Part shown: positions 9,404 through 18,407 of the stretch, piece by piece | Layout of the letters: each line of letters begins with the position of its first letter | Position numbering within the stretch: position 1 is the stretch's first letter | DNA from: Phlebotomus papatasi | Lineage: Eukaryota; Arthropoda; Insecta; Diptera; Psychodidae | Direction of reading: 5' to 3' | Assembly: GCF_024763615.1 (NCBI RefSeq) | Contig: NC_077222.1 | Coordinates: forward strand, 89,094,001 to 89,158,000 | Length of the DNA: 64,000 nucleotides | Notes under the pieces: model-generated | Databases searched by the model: none | What the model was told of the DNA's origin: nothing | The model's input: the letters and a program-made list of their open reading frames with translations, nothing else | Made by a program: the position numbers and the translations under genes

Positions 9404-9778
9404 GGCGGGCATCAGACTGAAAGGTTTACCCTAGTCCCCGAGTTGGATCAATTTTATTGATTCTTTCAGAATCAAATGGACCATTTACTAATAATATCCG
9501 AGTCAAAGAATCCTAACTGATAAAAAATGAGTGAAGTTAAATCATACGGCTAAGCCTTATACGAGCTTCAGACCTAAGGCTTAGCCATAAGGCTTAACTT
9601 CTCTAGATTCTTATCAGTTGAAAATTTTTGGAAAATTTTGACTTAGAAATGGACTATTAATTGGAATTAATCTATTTGACTCAGAAGAACAAATTTAATT
9701 GGTTGCTATTTAGGATTTTGAGACCTTTGGAAACTAGGCTAAACCTCTAGTCTGAAGACGGTCTTAGGCAGGGGCTCT
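9404..9778. mobile_element. Harbinger-like MITE carrying a second copy
   Basis: The outer copy starts GGCGGGCATCAGACTGAAAG after TAA (9401-9403) and ends before TAA (9779-9781). Its right terminus is split at CTAAGCCTTA by the inner copy at 9560..9763. The outer copy lies in the reverse family orientation. Confidence 0.75.
9560..9763. mobile_element. Harbinger-like MITE, inner copy, 204 bp
   Basis: It begins TACGAGCTTCAGACCTAAGG and ends GGCTAAACCTCTAGTCTGAA then GACGGTC. TTA flanks it on both sides (9557-9559 and 9764-9766). The ends are imperfect inverted repeats of about 20 bp, CTTCAGAC then CTAAGGCTTAGC. This is one of the cleanest copies and serves as family reference. Confidence 0.85.
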
Positions 9779-9781
9779 TAA

Positions 9782-10084
9782 TCTAACAAAAATTGAAGCT
9801 ATTTTTCACTTTTCCTTGTAAAAATGTTGCAGCTATTGCACTGCGACTTAAACAAATTTGTTCGTAGTTCTTGTATAACTTGGCGAACATAATGAAATAT
9901 GTATTTTTGGATAGCTTTTAATGCACGATTTCGAAATATATCAGACTGATTAGTCAATGCTCTTTAGGAAAAAATTTGCCAATAGTCTTCTGTGCCTCTA
10001 TGCAAAAACGTATGGAAAAATGAAATGTCGAGAGGCCCCTGCCTCAGGTTTAAAGTCTGCAGTCTTCTCCAGAGTGGAGATAGG
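9782..10084. other. AT-rich gap, nothing recognised
   Basis: No repeat, inverted repeat or coding signal was recognised here. The 68-codon frame at 9957 overlaps the tRNA-like sequence on the other strand and is not a gene. Confidence 0.4.
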
Positions 10085-10089
10085 AAAAA
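10085..10089 (-). terminator. RNA polymerase III T-run after the tRNA-like gene
   Basis: A run of five T on the minus strand begins five bases after the tRNA-like 3' end. That is the usual position and form of a Pol III terminator. Confidence 0.5.
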
Positions 10090-10094
10090 TTTCT

Positions 10095-10167
10095 GCCTCT
10101 ACCCAGGATCGAACTGGAGACCTCTCATTAACTAGACGAATGTTCTACCAACTGAGCTATTAGAGGC
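10095..10167 (-). tRNA. tRNA-like gene or pseudogene, possible Thr(AGT)
   Basis: The minus strand folds as a full 73-nt cloverleaf. The acceptor stem GCCTCTA/TAGAGGC is perfect. The D arm is GCTC-AGTTGGTA-GAAC with one mismatch. The anticodon arm is TTCGT-CTAGTTA-ATGAG with two wobble pairs. The variable loop is AGGTC and the T arm is TCCAG-TTCGATC-CTGGG. Internal A and B boxes are both good (AGCTCAGTTGGTAG; AGTTCGATCCT). Oddities: three bases instead of two between acceptor and D stem, the D-stem mismatch, and T rather than a purine at position 37 if the anticodon is AGT. It may be a decaying tRNA or the head of a SINE. A covariance-model score would decide. Confidence 0.5.
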
Positions 10168-10507
10168 CACATCCTTTCCTTGACTTGCTACACGACCTTA
10201 ACCAATTACATTTTGCATTTCAATCAAACACTCTCGGAGTTGCGGGATTTGAGGACGGTATTATCCGTAAAATTGAGCCGACATTGAGACGATTTTCAGT
10301 ATTTAAGTACAATTAATTTTGAACAAAAAGTTCGCAAATTCTAAGTAAGGTCGCAGTCTTGAAGGTTAAAATACACCGAAAATAGGCATTAGAAGAATTG
10401 AAGGACTGGACATACCCATTCATGGACAAATATATAAAAATAAATAAATAAGATAAATAAAAAACAAAATATTATTCTTAATACAAATTTAACATACCTA
10501 AATGTTA

Positions 10508-11736
10508 CAGTAGAACCCCGCCATTGGCCATCGCTTTATAGTACACAATTTATCTACCGTTGATTTAAAAACATTGATTTTAAGTTAGATTATGTTTTTT
10601 AATACGCGACATGCAATGTTGTCATAATTATTTTAATATTTTTGGCAAACCTAATTGAGTAGTTGTGATAATTGTGATCCATAATGGAGAGAGCGAGGAC
10701 AAGTACTACAATCGCAAAAGAAAGTGGAAGCCGTCGAGCAATTTCAATAGGGGAGACTGGGGCAAAAAGTCACAAAACGCATATTTTATTTTTTTTACAA
10801 GCTACCCTAGTGCCGCAGAAATTTCTAATTAGTGCAATATTATAGGAAATTTACTGCTCTACAACTTTGTGAAAGTCATTTTTCTCTATTTTGTAAGGAA
10901 GTACATTTATCGAGTCGTTCTCTAAAAGGTAATTTTGTGACTATTCTTAAAAATGCTGGGGCAAATAGTATAAGGTATGGGATATTATCACATTTTGATT
11001 TGCTTTATTACGGGCTTTCATAAATTTAAAAAAAAAAGCTAGGTGACATATTTTCATAGGAAATTTATTCCTCTACACCTTTGTAAAACACCGTTTTCTC
11101 TATCAGAACGAGAAAAGCGCTTTTCAAGATATTTTAGGAACAAACACACAAGCTTTTTGAAAACAAAAAGCGGTGAGACGCGGAAATGATGTTTCTTCTC
11201 GCCGTGAGACATCAGAAATTGCTTCGGTCTTTGTGACTTTTTGCTCCATACCTTTTGTTACTTTTTACCCCAAGTGACCATTTTTAATAAAAGGATTTCT
11301 GGAGAAAAGAATCTTTGTAAAATTCTAAAATAGCTAGTGGTTTCATATTCGAAGAATCCAAATCATTTAGAAAATATTTACCAGTGCATCAATTTTGTAT
11401 CAAAATAAGTAGGTCAAAATTGATATCTGTTGTAAGGAAAACATTTCAAAAATAGGGCTAAAAATTTAATATTTTTTATTTTCTGGATTCCTTGTTCGAA
11501 TTCTAAAAAACTTACGACTTTGAAGAAGGTCTATGTAGGCCATCTATGGAAAAAAAATTTAAGCCGCTATCTCTTTTATCTTGGAAGATATTGAATTTTC
11601 AAAATTTCATTTTGTGACTTTTTGCCCCAGTCTCCCCTACTAAAAGGCGGTGATAATTTTAAAAAATGACATGGACTATAGTGCGACCCAAATGTCAAAT
11701 CTGGAACCAAATGTGGCCTATAGCGAGGCTCTACTG
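10508..11736. mobile_element. pogo/Tigger-type element with TA duplication
   Basis: The termini CAGTAGAACCCCGCCATTGG and the inverse of GGCCTATAGCGAGGCTCTAC then TG form about 22-bp inverted repeats. They are flanked by TA at 10506-10507 and 11737-11738. The CAGT start and TA duplication are typical of the pogo branch of Tc1/mariner. An 888-bp element has inserted at 10750..11637, leaving about 340 bp of host element. The left remnant includes a short possible coding tract (ATGGAGAGAGCGAGGACAAG), which I cannot assign. Confidence 0.8.
10750..11637. mobile_element. Nested TA element, GGGGAGACTGGGGC ends
   Basis: Its ends GGGGAGACTGGGGCAAAAAG then TCACAAA and their inverse at 11611..11637 form 27-bp near-perfect inverted repeats. 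TA lies on each side (10748-10749, 11638-11639), inside the pogo-type element. The motif GCAAAAAGTCAC recurs internally (TTTGTGACTTTTTGCTCC near 11230, facing the other way). No ORF above 63 codons, so it is non-autonomous. The TA target and G-rich end place it with mariner-like elements. Confidence 0.8.
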
Positions 11737-11796
11737 TAAAAGGAATTTTTCATGCATGCACGGTGTAGCAAACAAATTACTCCCCAAATAATGCCC

Positions 11797-12050
11797 GAAA
11801 AAATCGTAAGGGAAAGCGCCGTACCTTCGAACGGCTCAAGCTTGAACAATTCGTTTTTTTTCAATATGTTTTTAATGAACTTGATCCATCATAATACTAT
11901 ATTCTAATAGCTATTTAAATACTTCAAATTTTCTGAAAAGGACAGTGAACTTGACCATGGATTAAATTGATTAAGAATATAGAAAAAAATCAGTTATAAG
12001 AAACTTGAGTCTTCCGAAGGTAGCGCGCTTTCCCCAACAATGTTTTTTCG
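11797..12050. mobile_element. Inverted-repeat element, about 45-bp arms
   Basis: The left arm CGAAAAAATCGTAAGGGAAA then GCGCCGTACCTTCGAACGGCTCAAG matches the inverse of the right arm (CTTGAGTCTTCCGAAGGTAG then CGCGCTTTCCCCAACAATGTTTTTTCG). The arms are separated by about 160 bp of AT-rich sequence. No target duplication was identified and no other copy was seen in the window. Confidence 0.65.
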
Positions 12051-12179
12051 AGATGCCTCGATTTTGATAGGATGACCTAATAAGATCCCAAGCCACTATC
12101 TCTAACCGATTCTCTCTCCGTGATCTCTAATTTAAATAGAAGTTTTTATTGTATGAAAAATAAGCTATTCTAAATGGTA

Positions 12180-12355
12180 ATAAAGATTTTGAATTTTAAC
12201 ATCAAATGTTAAGTTCCATGTAAATTTTTTAAATCTACGAAATTGGTAATGCATTAAAAAAGATTAGAATTCAGAACCCTTACTTTCAAGAGCAAGCGCT
12301 TACTAATGAAACCATCGTCTGTTCTGACTTTACATAGTGCATTGCAATACAATAT
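12180..12355 (-). repeat. tRNA-derived SINE-like repeat, copy 2
   Basis: Reverse-oriented relative of 6630..6790. The minus strand shows AAGCGCTTGCTCTTGAAAGT then AAGGGTTCTGAATTC, an anticodon-arm-like hairpin with a worn B box. Flanking homology extends on both sides. The two copies share orientation and are strongly diverged. Confidence 0.5.
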
Positions 12356-14509
12356 CTTCTAGATAGGATATTGCTGCTTAATTAAGTTAAACTGTTAATT
12401 AAAGATAATGCTGATATTTATATTTATTTTCATTACAAGATTTCGGTGGTACGTACTGACCGACTTCGATATCTGCCTCCCTCAGTGAATGACAAAAACC
12501 TTGGTTCATTGACAGTTTAAACCGAAAATATTGTACAAATTCAATTTGTTTAACAGAAGTTCATTACCACAAGATGTATTACAATTAAATTTTCATACTA
12601 CTCTAATTTCGTAAACAAATAGAAATTTTTCGATAAAAATATCAGAAATCTTACTTTTTTTTAAATGAAAATAGGAAGTTCAAAATAAAGCTTTAAGCTT
12701 CTACGACTTCTTAAAAGTCACACTCATTTGTTTTTACGCAAGTTTGTACGCTTCATAGTTTTCATAGTAATTTTCCAATTTGTTGGGGGTCATTGAAAAG
12801 GAAAATCCAATATCTCAAAATCCTTGGCCTTTAAACCTACAAAGACCAAATTTACAATAGACCTTTTCATACTTTTTTACCCAATTTGCCAAGAGATTCT
12901 TTCGCGATTTTTAGCCCTCTTTGTAGCATCATAACTTTTTCAGAAGAAATTTGAAAAGGGAAATATTCTTCATTAGCCATTGTATCCTCCCACAATCCAA
13001 AACTTTCTCTTGGAAATGCAGGAAATATTCTCATTCTGATAAGGTACAAGTAAAAAAAACCAATGAGTGGGTGTTGAATAATGTACAAATGTCACGATAT
13101 TGTGCTAGATAGATAATGAGCATAAGTCAAAAGTTGTTGAATCAAATTAAAATTTAAAATGCTAAAGAGCTCAAAATTGACGTGATATATGGTAAAGAAG
13201 ATGGAACAATTTGCAAAGTCTCAGACATGAAATTCTATTTGCACAGCCAACAATTTTTGGTGCTTTCAGAGGGAGAATACCAGGGAAAAGGTTGATGGTG
13301 AAATTTCCCGTTTCCAGAAATATAGTTACTTTTTCTCTAGTGATTTGTGAGCTTTCCTAAGAATGTGTGAAGAGCTTTCAATGGGTTTGTTAGGATGCGT
13401 GGAAAATATTTAAGAAGAAACAGTTGAGTACCATTGAGATTTGGTAGGAAAATAATTTCGCAATTTTACATCTACTCTTCACATTAGATGGCATTCACAT
13501 GTACGGATGTCTTCAAGAAACTTACACGATGAGGAACATGGTACAAAATGGCAATTTTCACCAAAAATCTTCTCAAACCTCTCAGCCACACTTTGTGGAG
13601 CTGAAAAACTCTTTTCCAACCCTCCCACTACAGTCACAGTGAAATGATATAAGCATGAATTATCTCTCAACACATATTCTTGCTCTCAAGTTGTTATGTA
13701 AATTGTATGAAACCATCATCTCACCACATTCACCCACAGAGTTTCCCTTTGTTTTCCAGACCCCTTCCCAAAAACACATACTCCCCCAAAAAGAGGTTTT
13801 TGGGGTGGAGCTGGTGTACTCACTCACTCAGTGATCTCTCAAGAGGATCCTTACTGCGGAGAAATGAGATTCCACTCCAAACTACGATCTCGATCATTCC
13901 CTGGCATATGTCACAGAAGCTTTTGGGAAGAACAGTTTGGGGCTTTTATGGAGGGGCTTGGATGGCACTTAATTTTACTTTCCACCCATTAACATGAATA
14001 AGATTTAATACACCTTCTCATTGGTAGAATGGAGATGTGTCCCTGAAGGAAAATTAACTTCCTGCAAATTCCAGCAAAAATCAAATCTGCGGAGCTTTCA
14101 GAGAAGTTTGCGCCCGGAAGAGAAGATACGAGCGAAATGTTTGCATTGAATTGATTTTTGAACAATTATTGTAACAAAAACTGAGGGATTATTATTTTAA
14201 GAATAATGTACTAAACTGATTAAGATTATTTAATATCTTTAAATATTATAATTTTCCAGCTATTTTATAAGATACTTGTGTATCTTAATCCAGGCTTCTT
14301 TTGTATACTTTGTGAACTTACTTAAACTATTCTTCTCTAATTGAAATTACAGGACATCCTTAGTAGTAAAGGTATCTAAAATAGTGTAGTTGTCCTTAAA
14401 TCCCTTAAGGATAAGTCAGTCAATGACTTAGTAGGGAGTAACGCAAACCCTTGTGAAGTCTTGGTAAAACCAAAACTGTTCAACTTTTGTGTTGAATTAT
14501 AGTCAGGCC
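12356..14509. other. AT-rich lead-in, then single-copy island
   Basis: 12356-12840 is AT-rich with nothing recognised. From 12850 to about 14160 the sequence is free of the window's repeat families. Short frames of 64-105 codons (for example 13680..13997 plus) show no motif, and none is bounded by a good splice pair. 14160-14509 is AT-rich again. Confidence 0.4.
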
Positions 14510-15006
14510 ATGTAACTGCGACGATTGCAAAATTCGGATGCCGCGACCGATTCAACTCCGATAAATCCACTTAAAATATAATTTATATTTTTATTTCCAT
14601 AATTAATCACTGCAGTAACACAATATAACTATTCTACTTTAAGAAAAACCAAAAATTATATTTTTATCGGTTTAATAAGAGGGTGAAACAAATATTTTTC
14701 AACTCGTGTCAGCTGGGTTGTGTACTAAAAATTTCATTTCCGAGAAAATTTTACTGTTAACAGCTCGCCGCTGGAAAACGTTTAGTGGTTTTTCTTAATT
14801 ATAAAATATTATTTTCAATCAAAATTATTCATAAAAGTAAAGCTATTGATCTACAAGGTGAGTAAGAGTATATTAATGATATATTAATAATTCATACAGA
14901 AATAAGTGAATTTGTGAAAGTTTACATCTCGACCCAAGTCGGATGCTGTGAATATCAATGTTTTGGTTCAGAAATTGCATTGTTCAGGACTCTTTTTCTG
15001 TTTCAC

Positions 15007-16134
15007 ATGCCGAAGGGAGCAAAAGAAAAGACCCATAAGGACAAGCCCTACTCTAAGGAAGGTCTTATGAATGCCTTGCAGTGTGTACGAGATGATTCTA
15101 CTATAGTGTATGCATCCAAAACATTTAATGTCCCAAGAACAACACTGCATAACAAATTGACCGGCAAATACACGGAGGAGTGCCTCAATGGCAGGCCAAC
15201 AACGCTATCAAAAGAACAAGAAAAGGAACTTGCCAAGTGAATCCTGGAATGTGCGGATGGCTGGCATCCCATCGGGAAGGAACAAGTTCTGGACAGCGTC
15301 AAACTCATCTGTGAGATCTACAAAATTCCAAACCATTTTACAGATAGAAGACCCGGAGACGTTTGGTTCAGCAATTTTCTTCAGCGTCATGAAGAGCTCA
15401 GCAAGTGCAAACCAAAATCCTTCTCATTGGAAAGAGCTACTGTTATACGGGCTTCAGACCTAAGGCTTAGCTATCTGGCTTAACTCCTCTAATTCCTTAT
15501 TAGACACGATTTTTTTTTAGGAAATTGTTGTTTAGAATTGGATATTAAGGGCAAATGATCAAATAGATTTTAAAAATAAATAAAATTGCTCCTTATTTAG
15601 ATTTTTGAGACCTTCGGGAACTTGGCTAAACCTCTAGCCTGAAGCTGACATTACTGCTGAAGACCTCATGGAATGGTTTCAGAATTGTCTTGGATATTTC
15701 ACAGAACACAATCTTCTGACCATTTCCCCAGACAAGTGTTCACTCAAGTGATATTTCGGATTCTGGTCTGTTTTCAAATGAAGCCACCAGATTGAAGGAA
15801 AACATTTCACTGCAGGACAATATTGTCATTGAACCTGTTGACAATGGACCCATCATTAGCACTGAAGACGCTGATCTTTATTTCCCGGACATTGTTTCCC
15901 AACATTCGGAAGAGGAGTCCTATTATCAATAACCAGCACGATCAGGCCACCAACAATGATTCTTCAAATGATCCACACACACTCTCTGCAACTTCTGAGA
16001 TTCTTGATCCTCCTGAAACTCAACCGATTTTCCACACACTAAAACAGTGGTATTTCTGGCCAGAAAAAAATCCAAAACGTCGCCAGAAGAAGAGGGTCAA
16101 AGTCAACAATGTGAATCGATGGAATAAATCTTGA
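15007..16134 (+). pseudogene. Tigger/pogo-like transposase, catalytic core deleted
   Basis: From ATG 15007 (MPKGAKEKTHKDKPYSKEGL) an N-terminal psq-type helix-turn-helix is clear (AxxTFNVPRTTLHNKLTGKY). GRPTTLSKEQEKELAK then meets a TGA at 15238. Beyond the stop the same frame continues through the CENP-B-type second helix region (GWHPIGKEQVLDSVKLI; RRPGDVWFSNFLQRHEELS) to ERATV at 15445. There a Harbinger MITE is inserted. After it (15651) the frame resumes TAEDLMEWFQNCLGYF. A C-terminal part (ENISLQDNIVIEPVD; FWPEKNPKRRQKKRVK) follows in shifted frames. The roughly 200-residue DDE catalytic domain is missing between about 15750 and 15765. Family naming rests on remembered motifs of insect CENPB/DDE_1 transposases. 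Confidence 0.8.
15446..15650. mobile_element. Harbinger-like MITE inside the Tigger pseudogene
   Basis: 205 bp from TACGGGCTTCAGACCTAAGG to CTAGCCTGAAGCTGACA, flanked by TTA at 15443-15445 and 15651-15653. Removing it with one TTA joins the transposase reading as GCT ACT GTT ACT GCT GAA (Ala-Thr-Val-Thr-Ala-Glu), which fits the family's ARASVTEED motif. This confirms the 3-bp duplication and both ends. Confidence 0.9.
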
Positions 16135-16260
16135 AAAAAAAATGTTTTTGAAATAATATCTTCTCATTTTTATACATCAAACTTTTCCTTAAAATGAGCA
16201 TCCGAGTTTGATCGAATTCAACGGAGTTAGAAAAAAGCATCGCAGTAAGGTATTTGCGCA

Positions 16261-17205
16261 TATATTGCTATTATCGTAATTTTATTAATTTTCTTCAATA
16301 TTATTGCTAAAATTCCTTTTCTATCATGATTCTAAATGAAACAAAGAATAATTCTATAGATTTGTAATGAGGAAAAAATATTTCATCAAATCAAAAATAA
16401 AACGTTCAAGTCGCACTCTAAGCATCGGAATTAGCTCTCTTTGCTATATTCGTATCCTTTTAAGGATATAAGGACATGTGATGGATATCCTGGAAATTTA
16501 ACTATTTAAAAGTATTCTGATATGAATTAAAACCTAATATTATCCCTCAAAGAATAAAAAATACAAATTTGAAAATTATTTGTATGAATGTATGTTAAAC
16601 TTGAACAGTGATCTTTGGTGAGCAATGCATTAATTTTAAATTATACATTTTCTAAAAATTGTTATTATAAGATTTTATTAATAAACTCGTTATAAAAGGT
16701 TTACTTGCACTCCTATTTAATATTAAAACAAAATTAGCGTGAATAGCTGATTTTTTCTCTTCCGACTAAAATTTTATTTTCATCAATAATTACCACTTTT
16801 AAAATTGCTTTTATTGATTCATTAAGTCAAGTTATAAATTCATACATTTACCCAATTGGAAATCTTTTATTACACGTATTCCTTAATAAATTTAAGTTTA
16901 TTTCATTAATTAATTAAAAGAAATATTTGATAAATTTACTTAAATTCACAAATGCCGAAAATACGGTAAATTCTCAGAAATATATTCGAACACGTCTGAG
17001 GAAAGTGTAAACAACATTTTTTTTATATTCAAATTATTCTTCAAAACTTTATTAAATTATTCTAAAAATGAAATGTTTTAAAGTTTTTTCGAAATTAACT
17101 TACATTATCAAATTTTCAAGAAATATTTGCACAATTAATTTTGGATTTTTTTGTATAGAAAGACGAAAGAGTTAAACATAGATAGTATTTTTTAAGATAA
17201 TTCCC
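16261..17205. other. Very AT-rich gap, nothing recognised
   Basis: Long A and T runs with no ORF, inverted repeat or known repeat that I could see. It separates the Tigger remnant from the next MITE. Confidence 0.4.
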
Positions 17206-17207
17206 TA

Positions 17208-17459
17208 CACTGAGAGAAATCGGAAAAAGTTAAAATAACATTCCGGAAATGTTAATTTTACCCTGCATTATTGATCCGAAATCGGTGTAAATATTACCCT
17301 TTTTAAGTGTATTGGGGGTTAAAGTAACATTTTTTCATGTTAATTTTACCCTTAAAAAGGTGTAAAATTAACAATAAAAAATGTTGATATATTTTTACAC
17401 CTAAAAAGTGTTAAAGTTATCAGGAAAAAAAGTTAATCGTACCCTCTTTTTTCTCAGTG
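17208..17459. mobile_element. MITE with CACTGAGA ends, copy 1, 252 bp
   Basis: It starts CACTGAGAGAAATCGGAAAA and ends AATCGTACCCTCTTTTTTCT then CAGTG, flanked by TA. The interior has repeated gtTAAnnTTAC phrases (GTTAATTTTACCCTTAAAAA; GGTGTAAAATTAAC; TTTTTACACC) that make the whole element partly self-complementary. An equal-length inverted copy is at 18061..18312. Fragments are at 36624 and 37135. Confidence 0.85.
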
Positions 17460-17580
17460 TATGTAGTTTTTCAATCCTATATCGAGCAATAATTCCAGAA
17501 AATAATGGTCTTATGGCAAATAGTGTAGCAGTAAAGTAAGAAATAAAGTTGTTAAGCATTATATTGAGTAGAAAAATATA

Positions 17581-18405
17581 CAGTGGGACCTCGATAGAGT
17601 CACCTAATTATTTCCAGGCTTGTTGACTCTACTGGATTCGTTGACTATTATGGAGTCCGAAAAATTTATTAATTTGTGAAATTTTGATATAAAGGAATAA
17701 TATTTTATGTTTATACTAGATCGTTGATAAATTCAACACGACAGTAGAAAATTTTATTTAATTGACTCATAAATTCTACACCCTCTGGTTAAAAAAAAAG
17801 TCTTAATAATGGCTCAAAATGTCTTAATTTGTAATCAATAGGCTTAAAAAACAAAATCTTAAGACAAGAGAGAAAAATATTTTGTTGGAAAATGATTGCA
17901 CGATGCACGGTTAAGATACGAATTTTATGATAAAATTACTGATTTTACCATTTTTCTGTGTTAAAAGTGTTACGTTGATACTCAAAATGACTGATTTTAA
18001 TTTCGATAAGATCATAATAAAATCATATAATATTATTAGTTCAATAATAAAAGGAAAGTTCACTGAGAAAAAAGAAGCTGCGCTTAACTTTTTTTCGTCA
18101 TAAATTTAACACTTTTTGGGTGTAAAAATATATCAACATTTTTTACTGTTAATTTTACACCTTTAAAGGGTAAAATCAATATGAAAGAAAGGTAACTTTA
18201 ACCCATAATACACCTAAAAAGGATAATATTCACACTGTTTTCGGATCAATACTGCAGGGTAAAATTAACATTTCCGGAATGTTATTTTGACTTTTTCGGA
18301 TTTCTCTCAGTGTTGACTCTATCGGAGTCCGTAGAGTAAAAAACTAGCTGTTGACTCTATTGGAGATTGACTCTATCAGGGGTTGATTCTATCGAGGTCC
18401 CACTG
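17581..18405. mobile_element. pogo-type element, CAGTGGGACCTCGATAGA ends
   Basis: CAGTGGGACCTCGATAGAGT at the left and its inverse (TCTATCGAGGTCCCACTG) at the right, flanked by TA on both sides. Subterminal GTTGACTCTA phrases repeat several times near both ends. A 252-bp MITE lies inside (18061..18312), so the element was about 570 bp before that insertion. No transposase remains. Confidence 0.85.
18061..18312. mobile_element. MITE with CACTGAGA ends, copy 2, nested
   Basis: Inverse of 17208..17459 and exactly the same length. It sits within the pogo-type element. The flank is TT rather than TA on both sides (18059-18060 and 18313-18314), so a 2-bp duplication with relaxed choice is possible. 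Confidence 0.85.
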
Positions 18406-18407
18406 TA

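Larger units (their letters stand above)
14510..16260 (+). mobile_element. Tigger/pogo-type DNA transposon remnant
   Basis: This span holds the transposase pseudogene at 15007..16134. The outer limits are approximate. TAACTGCGACG near 14513 and the inverse CATCGCAGTAA near 16238 may be inverted termini, and both sides carry CGGATGC and CAACTCCG/CGGAGTT motifs, but in different order. Loss of the catalytic core means it could move only with help from another element. Confidence 0.5.

Noticed and set aside
13680..13997. 105-codon plus ORF in a repeat-free island
   Set aside because: No recognisable motif, no flanking splice signals and low-complexity composition. I cannot support a gene.
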